A stretch of DNA of 64,000 nt from AAA164-E04 sp014239995 (GTDB lineage Bacteria; Verrucomicrobiota; Verrucomicrobiia; Limisphaerales; AAA164-E04), in the NCBI GenBank assembly GCA_029247315.1, contig JAQWLM010000042.1:1-64000 (forward strand), written 5' to 3'. The position numbers and the translations under genes were made by a program. This document shows positions 53,494-61,935 of this stretch, one piece after another. The notes under the pieces are model-generated. The model did no database searches and was not told where the DNA came from. It was given only the letters and a program-made list of their open reading frames with translations. Within the stretch, counting starts at the first letter, position 1. Every line of letters begins with the position of its first letter.

Positions 53494-54132
53494 ATGAATC
53501 ATATGAAAGAAACAAATCGAGCGACAAGAATAGGTATCGGAGGTCCGGTGGGTTCCGGTAAAACGATGCTGGTTTTAAAATTATGTCTAGCTCTGAGAGA
53601 TAAATACAAACTCGCGGTTGTCACCAACGATATTTACACGAAAGAGGATGCGGAATTTCTGGTTCGAAATCATGCCCTCGACCCGAGTCGAGTTGTGGGA
53701 GTGGAAACGGGGGGCTGTCCTCACACCGCAATCCGTGATGATACCACCGTCAATACTCAAGCGATTGCCGCCTTGGAACAAGGCCATCAATATGGTCTTG
53801 ATGTGATCTTCGTCGAGAGTGGTGGCGATAACCTTTCGGCCACCTTTTCTCCAGAATTGGTGGATGGCTTCATTTACGTTATCGACGTAGCAGAAGGGGA
53901 TAAGATTCCACGCAAAGGGGGGCCTGCGATCCGGTTCAGTGATTTGCTTGTCATCAACAAAACGGAATTGGCTCCTTATGTCGGGGCAGATCTCAAGGTC
54001 ATGGATCAGGACTCAAAAAAGATGCGGGACGGTAGACCTACCTTGTTTGCAGATCTCAAGAGTGACATGGGACTGGACGCCATCATTGAATGGCTTGAAC
54101 GGGAATATCTGTTTTCGACAAAGGATACATGA
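53494..54132 (+). CDS. ureG: Urease accessory GTPase UreG
   Basis: 212 residues. P-loop GGPVGSGKTMLVLKLC, the nickel-binding VETGGCPHTAIRDD (Cys-Pro-His), FVESGGDNLSATFSPELVD and the base-recognition VINKTELAPYVGADL are all present. It couples GTP hydrolysis to nickel delivery from UreE into UreDFG-urease. An internal ATG at 53503 is possible. Its TGA overlaps the ATG of ureD by four bases. Confidence 0.97.
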   Translation: MNHMKETNRATRIGIGGPVGSGKTMLVLKLCLALRDKYKLAVVTNDIYTKEDAEFLVRNHALDPSRVVGVETGGCPHTAIRDDTTVNTQAIAALEQGHQYGLDVIFVESGGDNLSATFSPELVDGFIYVIDVAEGDKIPRKGGPAIRFSDLLVINKTELAPYVGADLKVMDQDSKKMRDGRPTLFADLKSDMGLDAIIEWLEREYLFSTKDT

Positions 54133-54944
54133 TTGCCAGACTGCACGGTCACCTTCGGATGGAGTGTATCACCCATAAAGATCATCGCACGGTGATCGGT
54201 GATCAGTCCGTCAAGACTCCGTTTCATCTCAGTAAACCCTACTGGGACGGTCATGTGTTGGTGGTTCAGGTAGTAAACCCAACAGCCGGGTTGTTCAGTG
54301 GTGATTTTCTTGAGAGTCAGGTTAAAATACGTCGTGGTGCCAAAGTGCTGATGACTTCTCCAAGTGCCTCGCGGATTCACGCTTCAAGGGGTGGTTTTGC
54401 CGAGCTTAGACAGACCTTTCATGTTGAATCCGGGGCTTGGTTGGAATACACACCATCTGCTCTCATTCCTCAAAAAGATGCACGCTATCGCCAGCGAACC
54501 GATTTGGATATCGATCAAGGCGGGGAAGTCTATTGGATGGAAATCCTTGCTCCAGGAAGGTGCGCACACGGTGAAAACCTTGCCTACAGGGAATTGGACT
54601 GGGGCTTCAATATCCGGGTGGACCATGTGCTTGTTGGGCGTGAAAGGTTCACCCTGAATCGCGACAACGGCAGTATGAAGATGCTTGCCCATCCAATCCC
54701 CAATGCGTGGTATGCCAGTGGCTTCATCATCTCAGAAAAATTAGGACAGCATCCGGCTATTCTCGATGAGCTTCGATCCATTCATGATACGGGTGTTCAT
54801 TTAGGAATATCCGAGATGAGTTCCAATTTCTGGATTATCAGGATGCTCGCCGGGAGACCTGAGGCCATGCGTCGAAGCCTTGCCAAGGTGCGCCCTCTGC
54901 TCTCGGGAATCATTCCTGAGCTGAAGGCACAAATACGTTGGTAA
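54129..54944 (+). CDS. ureD: Urease accessory protein UreD
   Basis: 271 residues. Typical segments: KTPFHLSKPYWDG, LVVQVVNPTAGLFSGDFLESQVKI, LMTSPSASRIHASRGGFAELRQTFHVESGAWLEYTPSALIPQKDA and EILAPGRCAHGENLAY. It is the scaffold through which nickel reaches urease. In many operons ureD is first; here it is last, ATGA-coupled to ureG. The sequence continues without a clear terminator into the convergent minus-strand gene at 55.0 kb. Confidence 0.95.
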   Translation: MIARLHGHLRMECITHKDHRTVIGDQSVKTPFHLSKPYWDGHVLVVQVVNPTAGLFSGDFLESQVKIRRGAKVLMTSPSASRIHASRGGFAELRQTFHVESGAWLEYTPSALIPQKDARYRQRTDLDIDQGGEVYWMEILAPGRCAHGENLAYRELDWGFNIRVDHVLVGRERFTLNRDNGSMKMLAHPIPNAWYASGFIISEKLGQHPAILDELRSIHDTGVHLGISEMSSNFWIIRMLAGRPEAMRRSLAKVRPLLSGIIPELKAQIRW

Positions 54945-55034
54945 GATCATACCAATCAGCGTGCTTGCTCTCGCACTCGAGGACTATCCATGGCGAGGTC
55001 CACGATACCGGCCTGTGTACTATTGGATTTTTCT

Positions 55035-55586
55035 TCATCGTGAGGGATGATCGATGGAAGGAGAAGTTTCAGATCGTTCCTTGAGCCAGTGCTCGAAATG
55101 CGCTTTGGAAGTTACATTGATCGTGCCCATGGTCTGACCGGGTGGTAATTGAAAACCACACATCGCATCCATCACCAGATCAAACACGCCTAGACGTTCG
55201 GTTTTGAACGTAATCGAAAAATCAAGTTCCGGGACCGCAATCTCCTTAAGCTTCAGCTCGGGACATGAGAACACGTAAATATAATCCTCACTACGAAGAC
55301 TCAGGATAACTTCCGTATCCACCGGTAGATTCAGTTCGGCATGACTGGTGGCATCATCATGATTTTTCGGGATGCCATCCAATCCGGCATACGAGAATTG
55401 CCATGCACGTTTGAAGCCTCTTGCTTTTATTTGTAGCGGGTTTTCAACCGCACGGGTGCCAAGTTCTCCGCTGACCTTGGAAGAGACTTGCTCTCTACGA
55501 ATCTTGAGCACCGTAGCGCATAAACAGGCCAGGAGTGCGAGCAGCACAATCCTTTTTGCGATATGTTTGGATCCTGTGTCTTTCAT
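55035..55586 (-). CDS. COX2-like cupredoxin-fold protein lacking CuA ligands
   Basis: 183 residues. One N-terminal membrane anchor (RIVLLALLACLCATVLKI) then a periplasmic domain with the COX2 pattern: WQFSYAGLDG, ELNLPVDTEVILSLRSEDYIYVFSCPELKLKEIAVPEL, FDLVMDAMCGFQLPPGQTMGTINVTSKAHFEHWL. In true COX2 the corresponding ligands are His (DVIHSFxxPxL) and C-x3-C-x3-H-x2-M. Here the His is Tyr, only one Cys remains (MCG), and the second His is absent. CuA assembly is therefore unlikely. The second transmembrane helix of COX2 is also missing. Located downstream of a dehydrogenase/cupredoxin pair but separated from it by 220 bp. Confidence 0.72.
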   Translation of the reverse strand: MKDTGSKHIAKRIVLLALLACLCATVLKIRREQVSSKVSGELGTRAVENPLQIKARGFKRAWQFSYAGLDGIPKNHDDATSHAELNLPVDTEVILSLRSEDYIYVFSCPELKLKEIAVPELDFSITFKTERLGVFDLVMDAMCGFQLPPGQTMGTINVTSKAHFEHWLKERSETSPSIDHPSR

Positions 55587-55806
55587 GCGTCATCCAGTGT
55601 GCGTGACTTTCCATTCAAAGGCGGCGTGTGGATCTTGAATGAAAACCCTGCAGAGACCTTATTCAGGTAATGCCCTGCCTTGCTTTCTGAGGGATTATAT
55701 GTTCTGTGAAAACGGATCAATGCCCTTGTAGAGTTTTTACGCCAGGTTGACTTCTTTTCAGTTTGCCACGGATCGGTGGCTTCAAGTTTTTGCTTTCTGA
55801 ATAGTC

Positions 55807-57180
55807 CTACTCCTTGATGACGCGCAGGACGCCGTTCATCTGTGCCCAGTGGCCAGGATACGTGCAAACGTAGGGATAATCCCCTGGTTCCTGAGGGGTA
55901 ACGATTTGAAGTGATGCTTCCTGCCCCGGTGCAATCAAGGGAGTGGCATGCAATGTCTGCTTGATATCAGGTACGAACGGCTTGCCATCACGTCCGGCGG
56001 GGCGGTTGATCATCGTCGTAGCTGCTGTGCCCAAGGCTACCAGTGAGCCCGGTATTCCAATCACCAAATTATGCGGCATGACTCCTGGGTTTTCCACACG
56101 GATTATAAGTTTCTGGCTTGCCTTGGTCACAATCAATTTTTTATCGAATTGAAGGATATGAGGAATGACACGTAAGTGGACAGTACGTATCCCATCGGTA
56201 TGGAACCTTTGACGCAATTGGCTTGCCTGAGGTTCTTGTAAATGGCTTGCCACATTATCTGCCAACTGACTGAAAAGGACAAATGTAGCCTCCTTGCGTC
56301 GATGATCCGGATAGTGATCTGCCTGAAGTGTCAACCAATGCACCAGAGGATCAAGCACTGATCCTTTCCATGCCCTTGGAGGTAAAGCGAGCATGGCGTT
56401 TAACATGGTCCTCGGCTCATTAACTGACATGAGCAGCCTGGACAGTATTTCGAAGGCCTCCTTCTCAAAGCCCGGAACATGGGTCGAGGCCACGGCGGCT
56501 GCCGAACGCAATGGCAGGGGGGTGGATAGGTTCAGTAGCGGACGCAGGATGGGCATGAAACCATGTTGCAATTGCTTGGTGCGAATCCACTGAATGCACT
56601 TGAGGAAAGCGATTGGGGCTTGATTTCCGGATGCACGGGCCTCCTTCCAGACTTTTTCGACGTCCTGGTCTATTTCGACCAGTGCTGCATAAAGAATGGC
56701 TTGTGTATGCAGATGTCGGGATGAGTTTAGTGATTGTTGAATGGCTGCTTTCTGGCGTTGCAGTTCCTTGGTGGGTTCTTCAAGCGCCAAATGGCCCAGT
56801 TGGGCGAATGTATTGGGGTGGGGGTTTTTACCAGCCTCAAGACGCTGAAGCCCATCCAGAAGCTGGGTTAGTTGCGAAGTTTGCCTTGAGATCGCCAGAG
56901 ATTGGACTGCTTCCCTGCGTATCATCAAGTCCATCTCCTCCCGGATAAGGATGGCTAAATAGACAGGTTCTGTTCGCTTGATTTCACGAAGTTCCTGATT
57001 GGAAAGGCGACTCAAGAGATAGGCAGCACCTTCGGGAAAATCGGGTAGTTGTATTTCCCTGCGCTTGTGATCGCTTGCTTGTGTCGCCGCAGTGGACCAC
57101 ACTGCTGAGCAAAGGAGAAGGCAAGCACAGAACATGAGTCGGTGTCCAAGGCATCGTTTCTTCTTGGTTCTACTTTTCAT
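55807..57180 (-). CDS. HEAT-like plus type-1 copper (azurin/plastocyanin-like) protein
   Basis: 457 residues; ATG 57180 lies inside the end of the upstream gene (11-bp overlap), a TTG at 57195 is also open. Signal peptide LMFCACLLLCSAVWSTAATQA. Residues ~30-320 are helical with HEAT-like repeats (LMIRREAVQSLAIS, LRSAAAVASTHVPGFEKEAFEIL). The C-terminal ~125 residues are a cupredoxin: VENPGVMPHNLVIGIPG (first His ligand) and GDYPYVCTYPGHWAQMNGVLRVIKE with Cys, His and Met ligands in order. It should carry one electron in the periplasm, likely from the dehydrogenase encoded just upstream. In related PVC dehydrogenases a similar copper or heme domain is fused to the same chain. Confidence 0.85.
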   Translation of the reverse strand: MKSRTKKKRCLGHRLMFCACLLLCSAVWSTAATQASDHKRREIQLPDFPEGAAYLLSRLSNQELREIKRTEPVYLAILIREEMDLMIRREAVQSLAISRQTSQLTQLLDGLQRLEAGKNPHPNTFAQLGHLALEEPTKELQRQKAAIQQSLNSSRHLHTQAILYAALVEIDQDVEKVWKEARASGNQAPIAFLKCIQWIRTKQLQHGFMPILRPLLNLSTPLPLRSAAAVASTHVPGFEKEAFEILSRLLMSVNEPRTMLNAMLALPPRAWKGSVLDPLVHWLTLQADHYPDHRRKEATFVLFSQLADNVASHLQEPQASQLRQRFHTDGIRTVHLRVIPHILQFDKKLIVTKASQKLIIRVENPGVMPHNLVIGIPGSLVALGTAATTMINRPAGRDGKPFVPDIKQTLHATPLIAPGQEASLQIVTPQEPGDYPYVCTYPGHWAQMNGVLRVIKE

Positions 57181-59899
57181 CCAACAGTGTATCAAAGTAA
57201 TTCATGGTTTCCTCAAGAACGTGTTGAATGCCTTGGTCCATGGAATGCCTGGTTACCTTCAGCGCCACGTTGCGCGCCTCAAGGGATTTGAATTCACTGC
57301 ATGCCAGCAAGGCCTGCAGTCGCACACGTGGATGCTCGTCCTCCACTCGCAATCGCAGCAACTCCAATGCCCCCGGTACTGCTTGATTCCAGAAACGGAG
57401 CACACGTACCGCCCCGGCACGGGCCCTCCACTCGGAAGATTCCAGGAGATGATTCAATAAGTCCAGCTCCAGCACTCCCAATCCCTGATAAACCCAAAGC
57501 GTCTCAAGGAGCAAGCGTTCGTTGGCTGAAGTCGCTTGCTTCAAGGATGCTGTCCAACGATCCAATGAGGGAGTGACTTCAGCCGGGGTTTTTTCCTGAA
57601 GTTGCCGACGTGCCCAGTGACGATTTCGGCTTTCCGGGCTGTTGAGCAATGCCAAGAGTCCATCGGTATCCATTTTCTGGAACGCGGGAGGGATGGACAA
57701 GGGACGCTCTCCTGAGCGGATGCGCCAGATACGTCCATGACGGTGGTCCCGTCCCAGCCGTCGCTTGGGTTGTGAGGTGTTTTCGATCAAGGCAGAATAA
57801 AAATCCGCCACGTAAAGCGCCCCATCCGGCCCGATCTTCAGGGCGAGTGGACGGAAGAAGGGATCTTCCGAGACCAGAAGGTCTGGTGCGACGCGCTTGA
57901 CCGCGTAGGCGGAGCCTTCCTCAGTCATATCATACCACACAATGCCTCGGAATCCCCCGGACAACTGGTTGGCCACAAACCTTCCCTGGGCCGCCTCTGG
58001 GAAATGGGTGGACTCCAGCAGTTGAATGCCGGCGGCTGGCCCAAGTCCGTCCGGGGCAAAAGAAAGGGTTCGGTGCTTGTTCCGTTTTTCTTTGGGGTAA
58101 TGAAACCTGCTGGAGAGAAGGTCCAGGCCGAAATAATCATGGGATGAGGCGTCGAGAATGATCCCGTCACCCCACTTGGTGAAACTCAGACCCCATGGAT
58201 TCCAAAATGCGTAAGATACATGGACGTTCATGCGATGCGTGCGTGGTTCATAACGAAAGACACCTCCGTCCTTCACGCGTTCAGGCCCATAGGGTGTTTC
58301 AATCTGCGAGTGGAAAAAGATGCCTTCCATGAAATACAGTGCGCCATCCGGGCCCCATTGGAAGTTGTTGATGGAGTGTTCGACATCCTCCCCTCCAAAA
58401 CCGTGAAGGATGGTTTGAACCGTATCCGCATGGCCATCACCCGTGGTATCCCTTGCATGGATAAGATTGGGAGTTTGTGAAATGTAGACACCTCCATGCC
58501 CCAGGGCGATCCCGTGGATCATGTTCAATTGATCCAGGAATACCGTCTGTTGATCAGCGGTGCCATCGCCATCCGTGTCCTCGAGGATGATCACCGAATC
58601 ATCCGGTGGAGTGCCGGGGATGGGGTGCGGCCAGGTAGGTGAGTTGGCCACCCACAGGCGTCCTTCGCTGTCAAACTCCATGGCAACAGGATTGGCGATC
58701 CGATGTGATTGCTCGGTGGCAAATGCATTGATGGTGTATCCCGGAGGGAGTCGAAACTGTTCCATGGCCTCGACAGGCGTCAGCATGTCGCCTTGTCCCT
58801 CGTGCAGGTCGCCTCCCATTGGCGTGACCTTTCCAAGTTCTGGATGTCGGATGCCATGATAGTCAGGGGTCGTTTTCCATGTGTTGGAGGGGGGGTGATA
58901 TACGCTCCAGATACTGAGTGGTGCAGGTTTTTCCATGCGCCAAATACGACGATCATGCTGTTCCATGATGTCCGTCCATTGATCCTGTTCCGCCGGCATA
59001 CCCTCTGCACCGGGTAATTGATTCCTGGTGCCGTAGAGGTATTCCATATTGGGTGGACGCCAGGCATGGAGGAAACTCTGATTTTTCTCGTAGACGGCAC
59101 GACGCAGTGCCTTCAGACGCCTTGGATGAACTTTCTCGGGTGCTTTTTCCGTTTCCAGCCATTCCATGGCCTCGGCAAGCAATTTGCTGGTCTGCCAATT
59201 ACCGTAATCATTGAGATGGATACCATTGATGGTCCATGGAGGCGTGTTGGCGGTCTGCATGCCTTTGAGGCTCGGTTCGAAGATGTTGACGAATCGTAAG
59301 CGACTTTTATCCGCGATGTCCTCCATGGCCCTGGAGTAGGTTTTAAGCCAGTGATGGCGTTTGGGAAGATCCACTTCGACACCCGCACAGGCTTCCTGTG
59401 CGATCGGTGAAACCAGGATGATTTCAGTTTCCCTGTCAGGCTGGCTGAGGTTTTCCTTCAGGGTGTCCAGCAGGGATCCGAGTTCAACCTTGAAAGTCTC
59501 CAGTCCTTCAGCTTCACCAAAGGATTCATTCATCCCGTAAAATAGAAACAAGAATGCTGGTGGGTGCGAGCTGAGTTCCTCAAGCAGTTCTGGGAAACCG
59601 GTGGGCCTTGGACTCAATCCGACTTCATCGGCGGACCACCCCATGTTGCGGACGCGCACATGCTGGTCCGTAAAGTGGCAATGCAGAAAGGTCTCGAAAT
59701 ATCCATGAATCCGCATGCGTTCCGTAACCGTGTTCCCTGCAAAAACAACGCCAATCTGTTCCGATGACCCGGATGCCTGGAGACATGGCGTCAATATCAA
59801 TCCAAAGACCATGAAGAGGCTGCACAGAACAACCATGTATCGTGGCGAGAACAAGCGTCCTGACAGTGTATCTGAGGCATGCCTGGGAGTGGTGAACAT
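57170..59899 (-). CDS. PVC-type membrane-bound dehydrogenase with N-terminal degenerate SGNH domain
   Basis: ATG 59899 or ATG 59836 is preferred, just before the signal segment (VVLCSLFMVFGLILTPCLQ); the frame runs to a TTG at 60109 across the divergent gene's start. About 909 residues. An SGNH-hydrolase-like domain comes first, but its motifs are altered: GDS is GNT (VVFAGNTVTER), GxND is GMNE, and the last is NGIHLNDYG. Next is a six-bladed propeller of the PVC dehydrogenase type (AMEFDSEGRLWVANSPTWP, ILEDTDGDGTADQQTVFL, ALYFMEGIFFHSQIETPYGP, FRPLALKIGPDGALYVADFY). A short HEAT region ends the chain; there is no C-terminal cytochrome c domain. The downstream cupredoxin gene overlaps its end. 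Confidence 0.85.
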   Translation of the reverse strand: MFTTPRHASDTLSGRLFSPRYMVVLCSLFMVFGLILTPCLQASGSSEQIGVVFAGNTVTERMRIHGYFETFLHCHFTDQHVRVRNMGWSADEVGLSPRPTGFPELLEELSSHPPAFLFLFYGMNESFGEAEGLETFKVELGSLLDTLKENLSQPDRETEIILVSPIAQEACAGVEVDLPKRHHWLKTYSRAMEDIADKSRLRFVNIFEPSLKGMQTANTPPWTINGIHLNDYGNWQTSKLLAEAMEWLETEKAPEKVHPRRLKALRRAVYEKNQSFLHAWRPPNMEYLYGTRNQLPGAEGMPAEQDQWTDIMEQHDRRIWRMEKPAPLSIWSVYHPPSNTWKTTPDYHGIRHPELGKVTPMGGDLHEGQGDMLTPVEAMEQFRLPPGYTINAFATEQSHRIANPVAMEFDSEGRLWVANSPTWPHPIPGTPPDDSVIILEDTDGDGTADQQTVFLDQLNMIHGIALGHGGVYISQTPNLIHARDTTGDGHADTVQTILHGFGGEDVEHSINNFQWGPDGALYFMEGIFFHSQIETPYGPERVKDGGVFRYEPRTHRMNVHVSYAFWNPWGLSFTKWGDGIILDASSHDYFGLDLLSSRFHYPKEKRNKHRTLSFAPDGLGPAAGIQLLESTHFPEAAQGRFVANQLSGGFRGIVWYDMTEEGSAYAVKRVAPDLLVSEDPFFRPLALKIGPDGALYVADFYSALIENTSQPKRRLGRDHRHGRIWRIRSGERPLSIPPAFQKMDTDGLLALLNSPESRNRHWARRQLQEKTPAEVTPSLDRWTASLKQATSANERLLLETLWVYQGLGVLELDLLNHLLESSEWRARAGAVRVLRFWNQAVPGALELLRLRVEDEHPRVRLQALLACSEFKSLEARNVALKVTRHSMDQGIQHVLEETMNYFDTLLDEK

Positions 59900-60089
59900 A
59901 CCGAATGATAATGGGCCGAGGCTTCGGGCTTCAAGTGTTACTTCCGGGAGGTTTAAGCCTGTGATCTGTTGATCTTTCTCGCCGTTTTCCTTGTGGGGTA
60001 ACTCGATGCGATAAGCCGATGGTGCAGGCTCCTCATGCGTTGCCCTAGGCGAACAAAGTATTTCAGTGTATATTAAGTGGCGAGAGTAA

Positions 60090-61358
60090 ATGGTTTCACA
60101 AGTAAACAAGACTCGCTTTGGGATCAGTCAAGCATCCGTGAATAATCGATTCAAAAGCCATATCCGCCTGTGCACACAGCTTGGGTGCCTCAGCATGTTC
60201 CTGTTTACTTGGAGTCTGCCCATTGCACAGCCGCCGTCCACGGAGCTTCTTAGGATTCAATCGATGCCATCCATCTCAGGACTCCCCGATTGGGACTGGA
60301 CCCAGGCCAGGACCGTTCACGTGCCTGATACACCTCCACTCTGGATAACGACCATGTCGCAAACCAGGAAAATCGGAAGTCATGGCTATCATGACATATA
60401 CGAAGCCGTCAGCAAGGATCATGGACTGAGTTGGTCCGAGCCACGGTTGATCCGCAGCTTGTCTCGCCATCGGGATGCCCAGGGCTTTGAGGTGGCAGTC
60501 GGTGATTTGTGGCCGAGCTACCACCCATCTTCCAAAACGATCCTGCTGACGGGAAAGACCTTTAATTTTGATGCAGGTAAGGATGAACATTATTTAAGAG
60601 AACGTGTTGCGTATGCCGTGAAGTCTCTTTCGCATGGCGCATGGAGCGGTTTGAAGACGATGACCATGCCCGATCAAGATCACAGTGGAGCTATGATACT
60701 GGCGGCAAATGCGGGATGTAATCAGCCATGGATTCTGCCAGGAGGGGATCTGCTCCTGCCAATTCGGTATCAGCGGAGGAAGGATCAGCGTGTATACACA
60801 AGTATTGTCGCGCGCTGCCGGTTTGATGGGCAGAAACTGGAGTATCTCGAACACGGTTCCGAACATTCCATCGATCGTGACCGTGGCCTCTACGAACCTT
60901 CGGTGATCGCATTTCAGGGACGGTTTTTCCTGACCATGCGAGCTGATCACAGCGCTTTCGTCACCTCCGGGAAGGATGGTATCCACTACAGCTCCATTCG
61001 GGAATGGCGTTTCGATGATGGGGAAATCCTGGGGAGTTACAACACCCAGCAGCATTGGGTCAGCGCAGGGGATGGACTCTACCTGGTCTACACGCGTCGG
61101 GGTGCCAACAATGACCATATCTTTCGCCATAGAGCGCCGCTTTTCATCGCCCAAGTGGATCCACGGCAATTGGTGGTCATGCGGGAGACAGAACGGATTC
61201 TGATGCCGGAGAATGATGCATGCCTCGGTAATTCAGGCATCTGTCGCCTCAGTGACCGCGAAAGCTGGGTGACCTGTGGGGAGGTGCGGGTTAGCTACGG
61301 AGAGAGAAAAGGCGAGCGCAATCGTGTGCTTTTCACCCGTATCCTTGCAGGCGATTAG
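60090..61358 (+). CDS. Secreted sialidase-fold (BNR repeat) protein
   Basis: 422 residues from ATG 60090; the signal segment is LGCLSMFLFTWSLPIAQ. The body has the six-bladed sialidase-like pattern: YEAVSKDHGLSWSEPRLI (an S-x-D-x-G-x-x-W Asp box), FEVAVGDLWPSYHPSSKTILLTGK, WILPGGDLLLPIRYQ, YEPSVIAFQGRFFLTMRADHSAFVTSGKDGIHYSS and SWVTCGEVRVSYGERKG. Sialidase-superfamily proteins of PVC bacteria often act on other glycans, so exo-sialidase activity cannot be assumed. It diverges from the dehydrogenase gene. Confidence 0.8.
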   Translation: MVSQVNKTRFGISQASVNNRFKSHIRLCTQLGCLSMFLFTWSLPIAQPPSTELLRIQSMPSISGLPDWDWTQARTVHVPDTPPLWITTMSQTRKIGSHGYHDIYEAVSKDHGLSWSEPRLIRSLSRHRDAQGFEVAVGDLWPSYHPSSKTILLTGKTFNFDAGKDEHYLRERVAYAVKSLSHGAWSGLKTMTMPDQDHSGAMILAANAGCNQPWILPGGDLLLPIRYQRRKDQRVYTSIVARCRFDGQKLEYLEHGSEHSIDRDRGLYEPSVIAFQGRFFLTMRADHSAFVTSGKDGIHYSSIREWRFDDGEILGSYNTQQHWVSAGDGLYLVYTRRGANNDHIFRHRAPLFIAQVDPRQLVVMRETERILMPENDACLGNSGICRLSDRESWVTCGEVRVSYGERKGERNRVLFTRILAGD

Positions 61359-61935
61359 GCGAGACATCTCTCATCCCATGCCTTGATCGACTGGCAGCAT
61401 GCAAGCATTCTCCCGCCAACTAACTGGCGCACACGACATTCCTTCCGAATGAAAAACCATCGAACCACAAACGAGACGAACAAATCCCTGACCAGGATGC
61501 CAGGTGTTGAGTGCTGTGTGGTGACGGGTCTTACTGATTCTCTTTGTGAACTCGTGAAATTTAATGGGTGTTTTCATGGTTTGATCGATTGTGCCCCCCA
61601 ACGATACTGACTTTTATGCAATTGAATTCAATTGCGGGAAAACAGGTAAGCCTGGCTTGAAGTTGCGCAGGGCAAAGGGTGCTCCTTGTATCAGATGGTC
61701 GTCCAAGCGAAGCATCTTGCACCACCTTCCCGCTGTGATACGATCTGGGTGCACCCTCCATCCTGGCTCCGAAAGTCATCAATGGGACGGTGCTCTCAGT
61801 GGTGAGGATAACGTTCAAATGTATGGGGTGGCACTCTGCAGTATGTCCTGAAAAAAACTCAAATCAGGTGATGACATGGTAGGCCGAGAACCGAAAAATG
61901 ACTTTTATTTAAACAATCGATCCTGGATGCATTTC
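61359..61935. other. 577-bp region without a supported gene
   Basis: Short frames exist on both strands (75-86 codons) without signal, motif or ribosome site. It holds the 18-bp perfect palindrome at 61618-61635. A frame continuous with the next gene extends back to 61876, but the first good start is 61936. Confidence 0.5.
61618..61635. promoter_or_regulatory. 18-bp perfect palindrome
   Basis: GCAATTGAATTCAATTGC reads identically on both strands. It lies about 300 bp before the HExxH protein gene and 260 bp after the sialidase-fold gene. Its symmetry suggests a dimeric regulator site; no terminator-like U tract follows. Confidence 0.3.

Noticed and set aside
61383..61851. Two overlapping plus-strand frames of 75 and 86 codons as genes.
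   Set aside because: No ribosome site, signal, motif or protein-like composition; they lie across an intergenic region with a palindrome.
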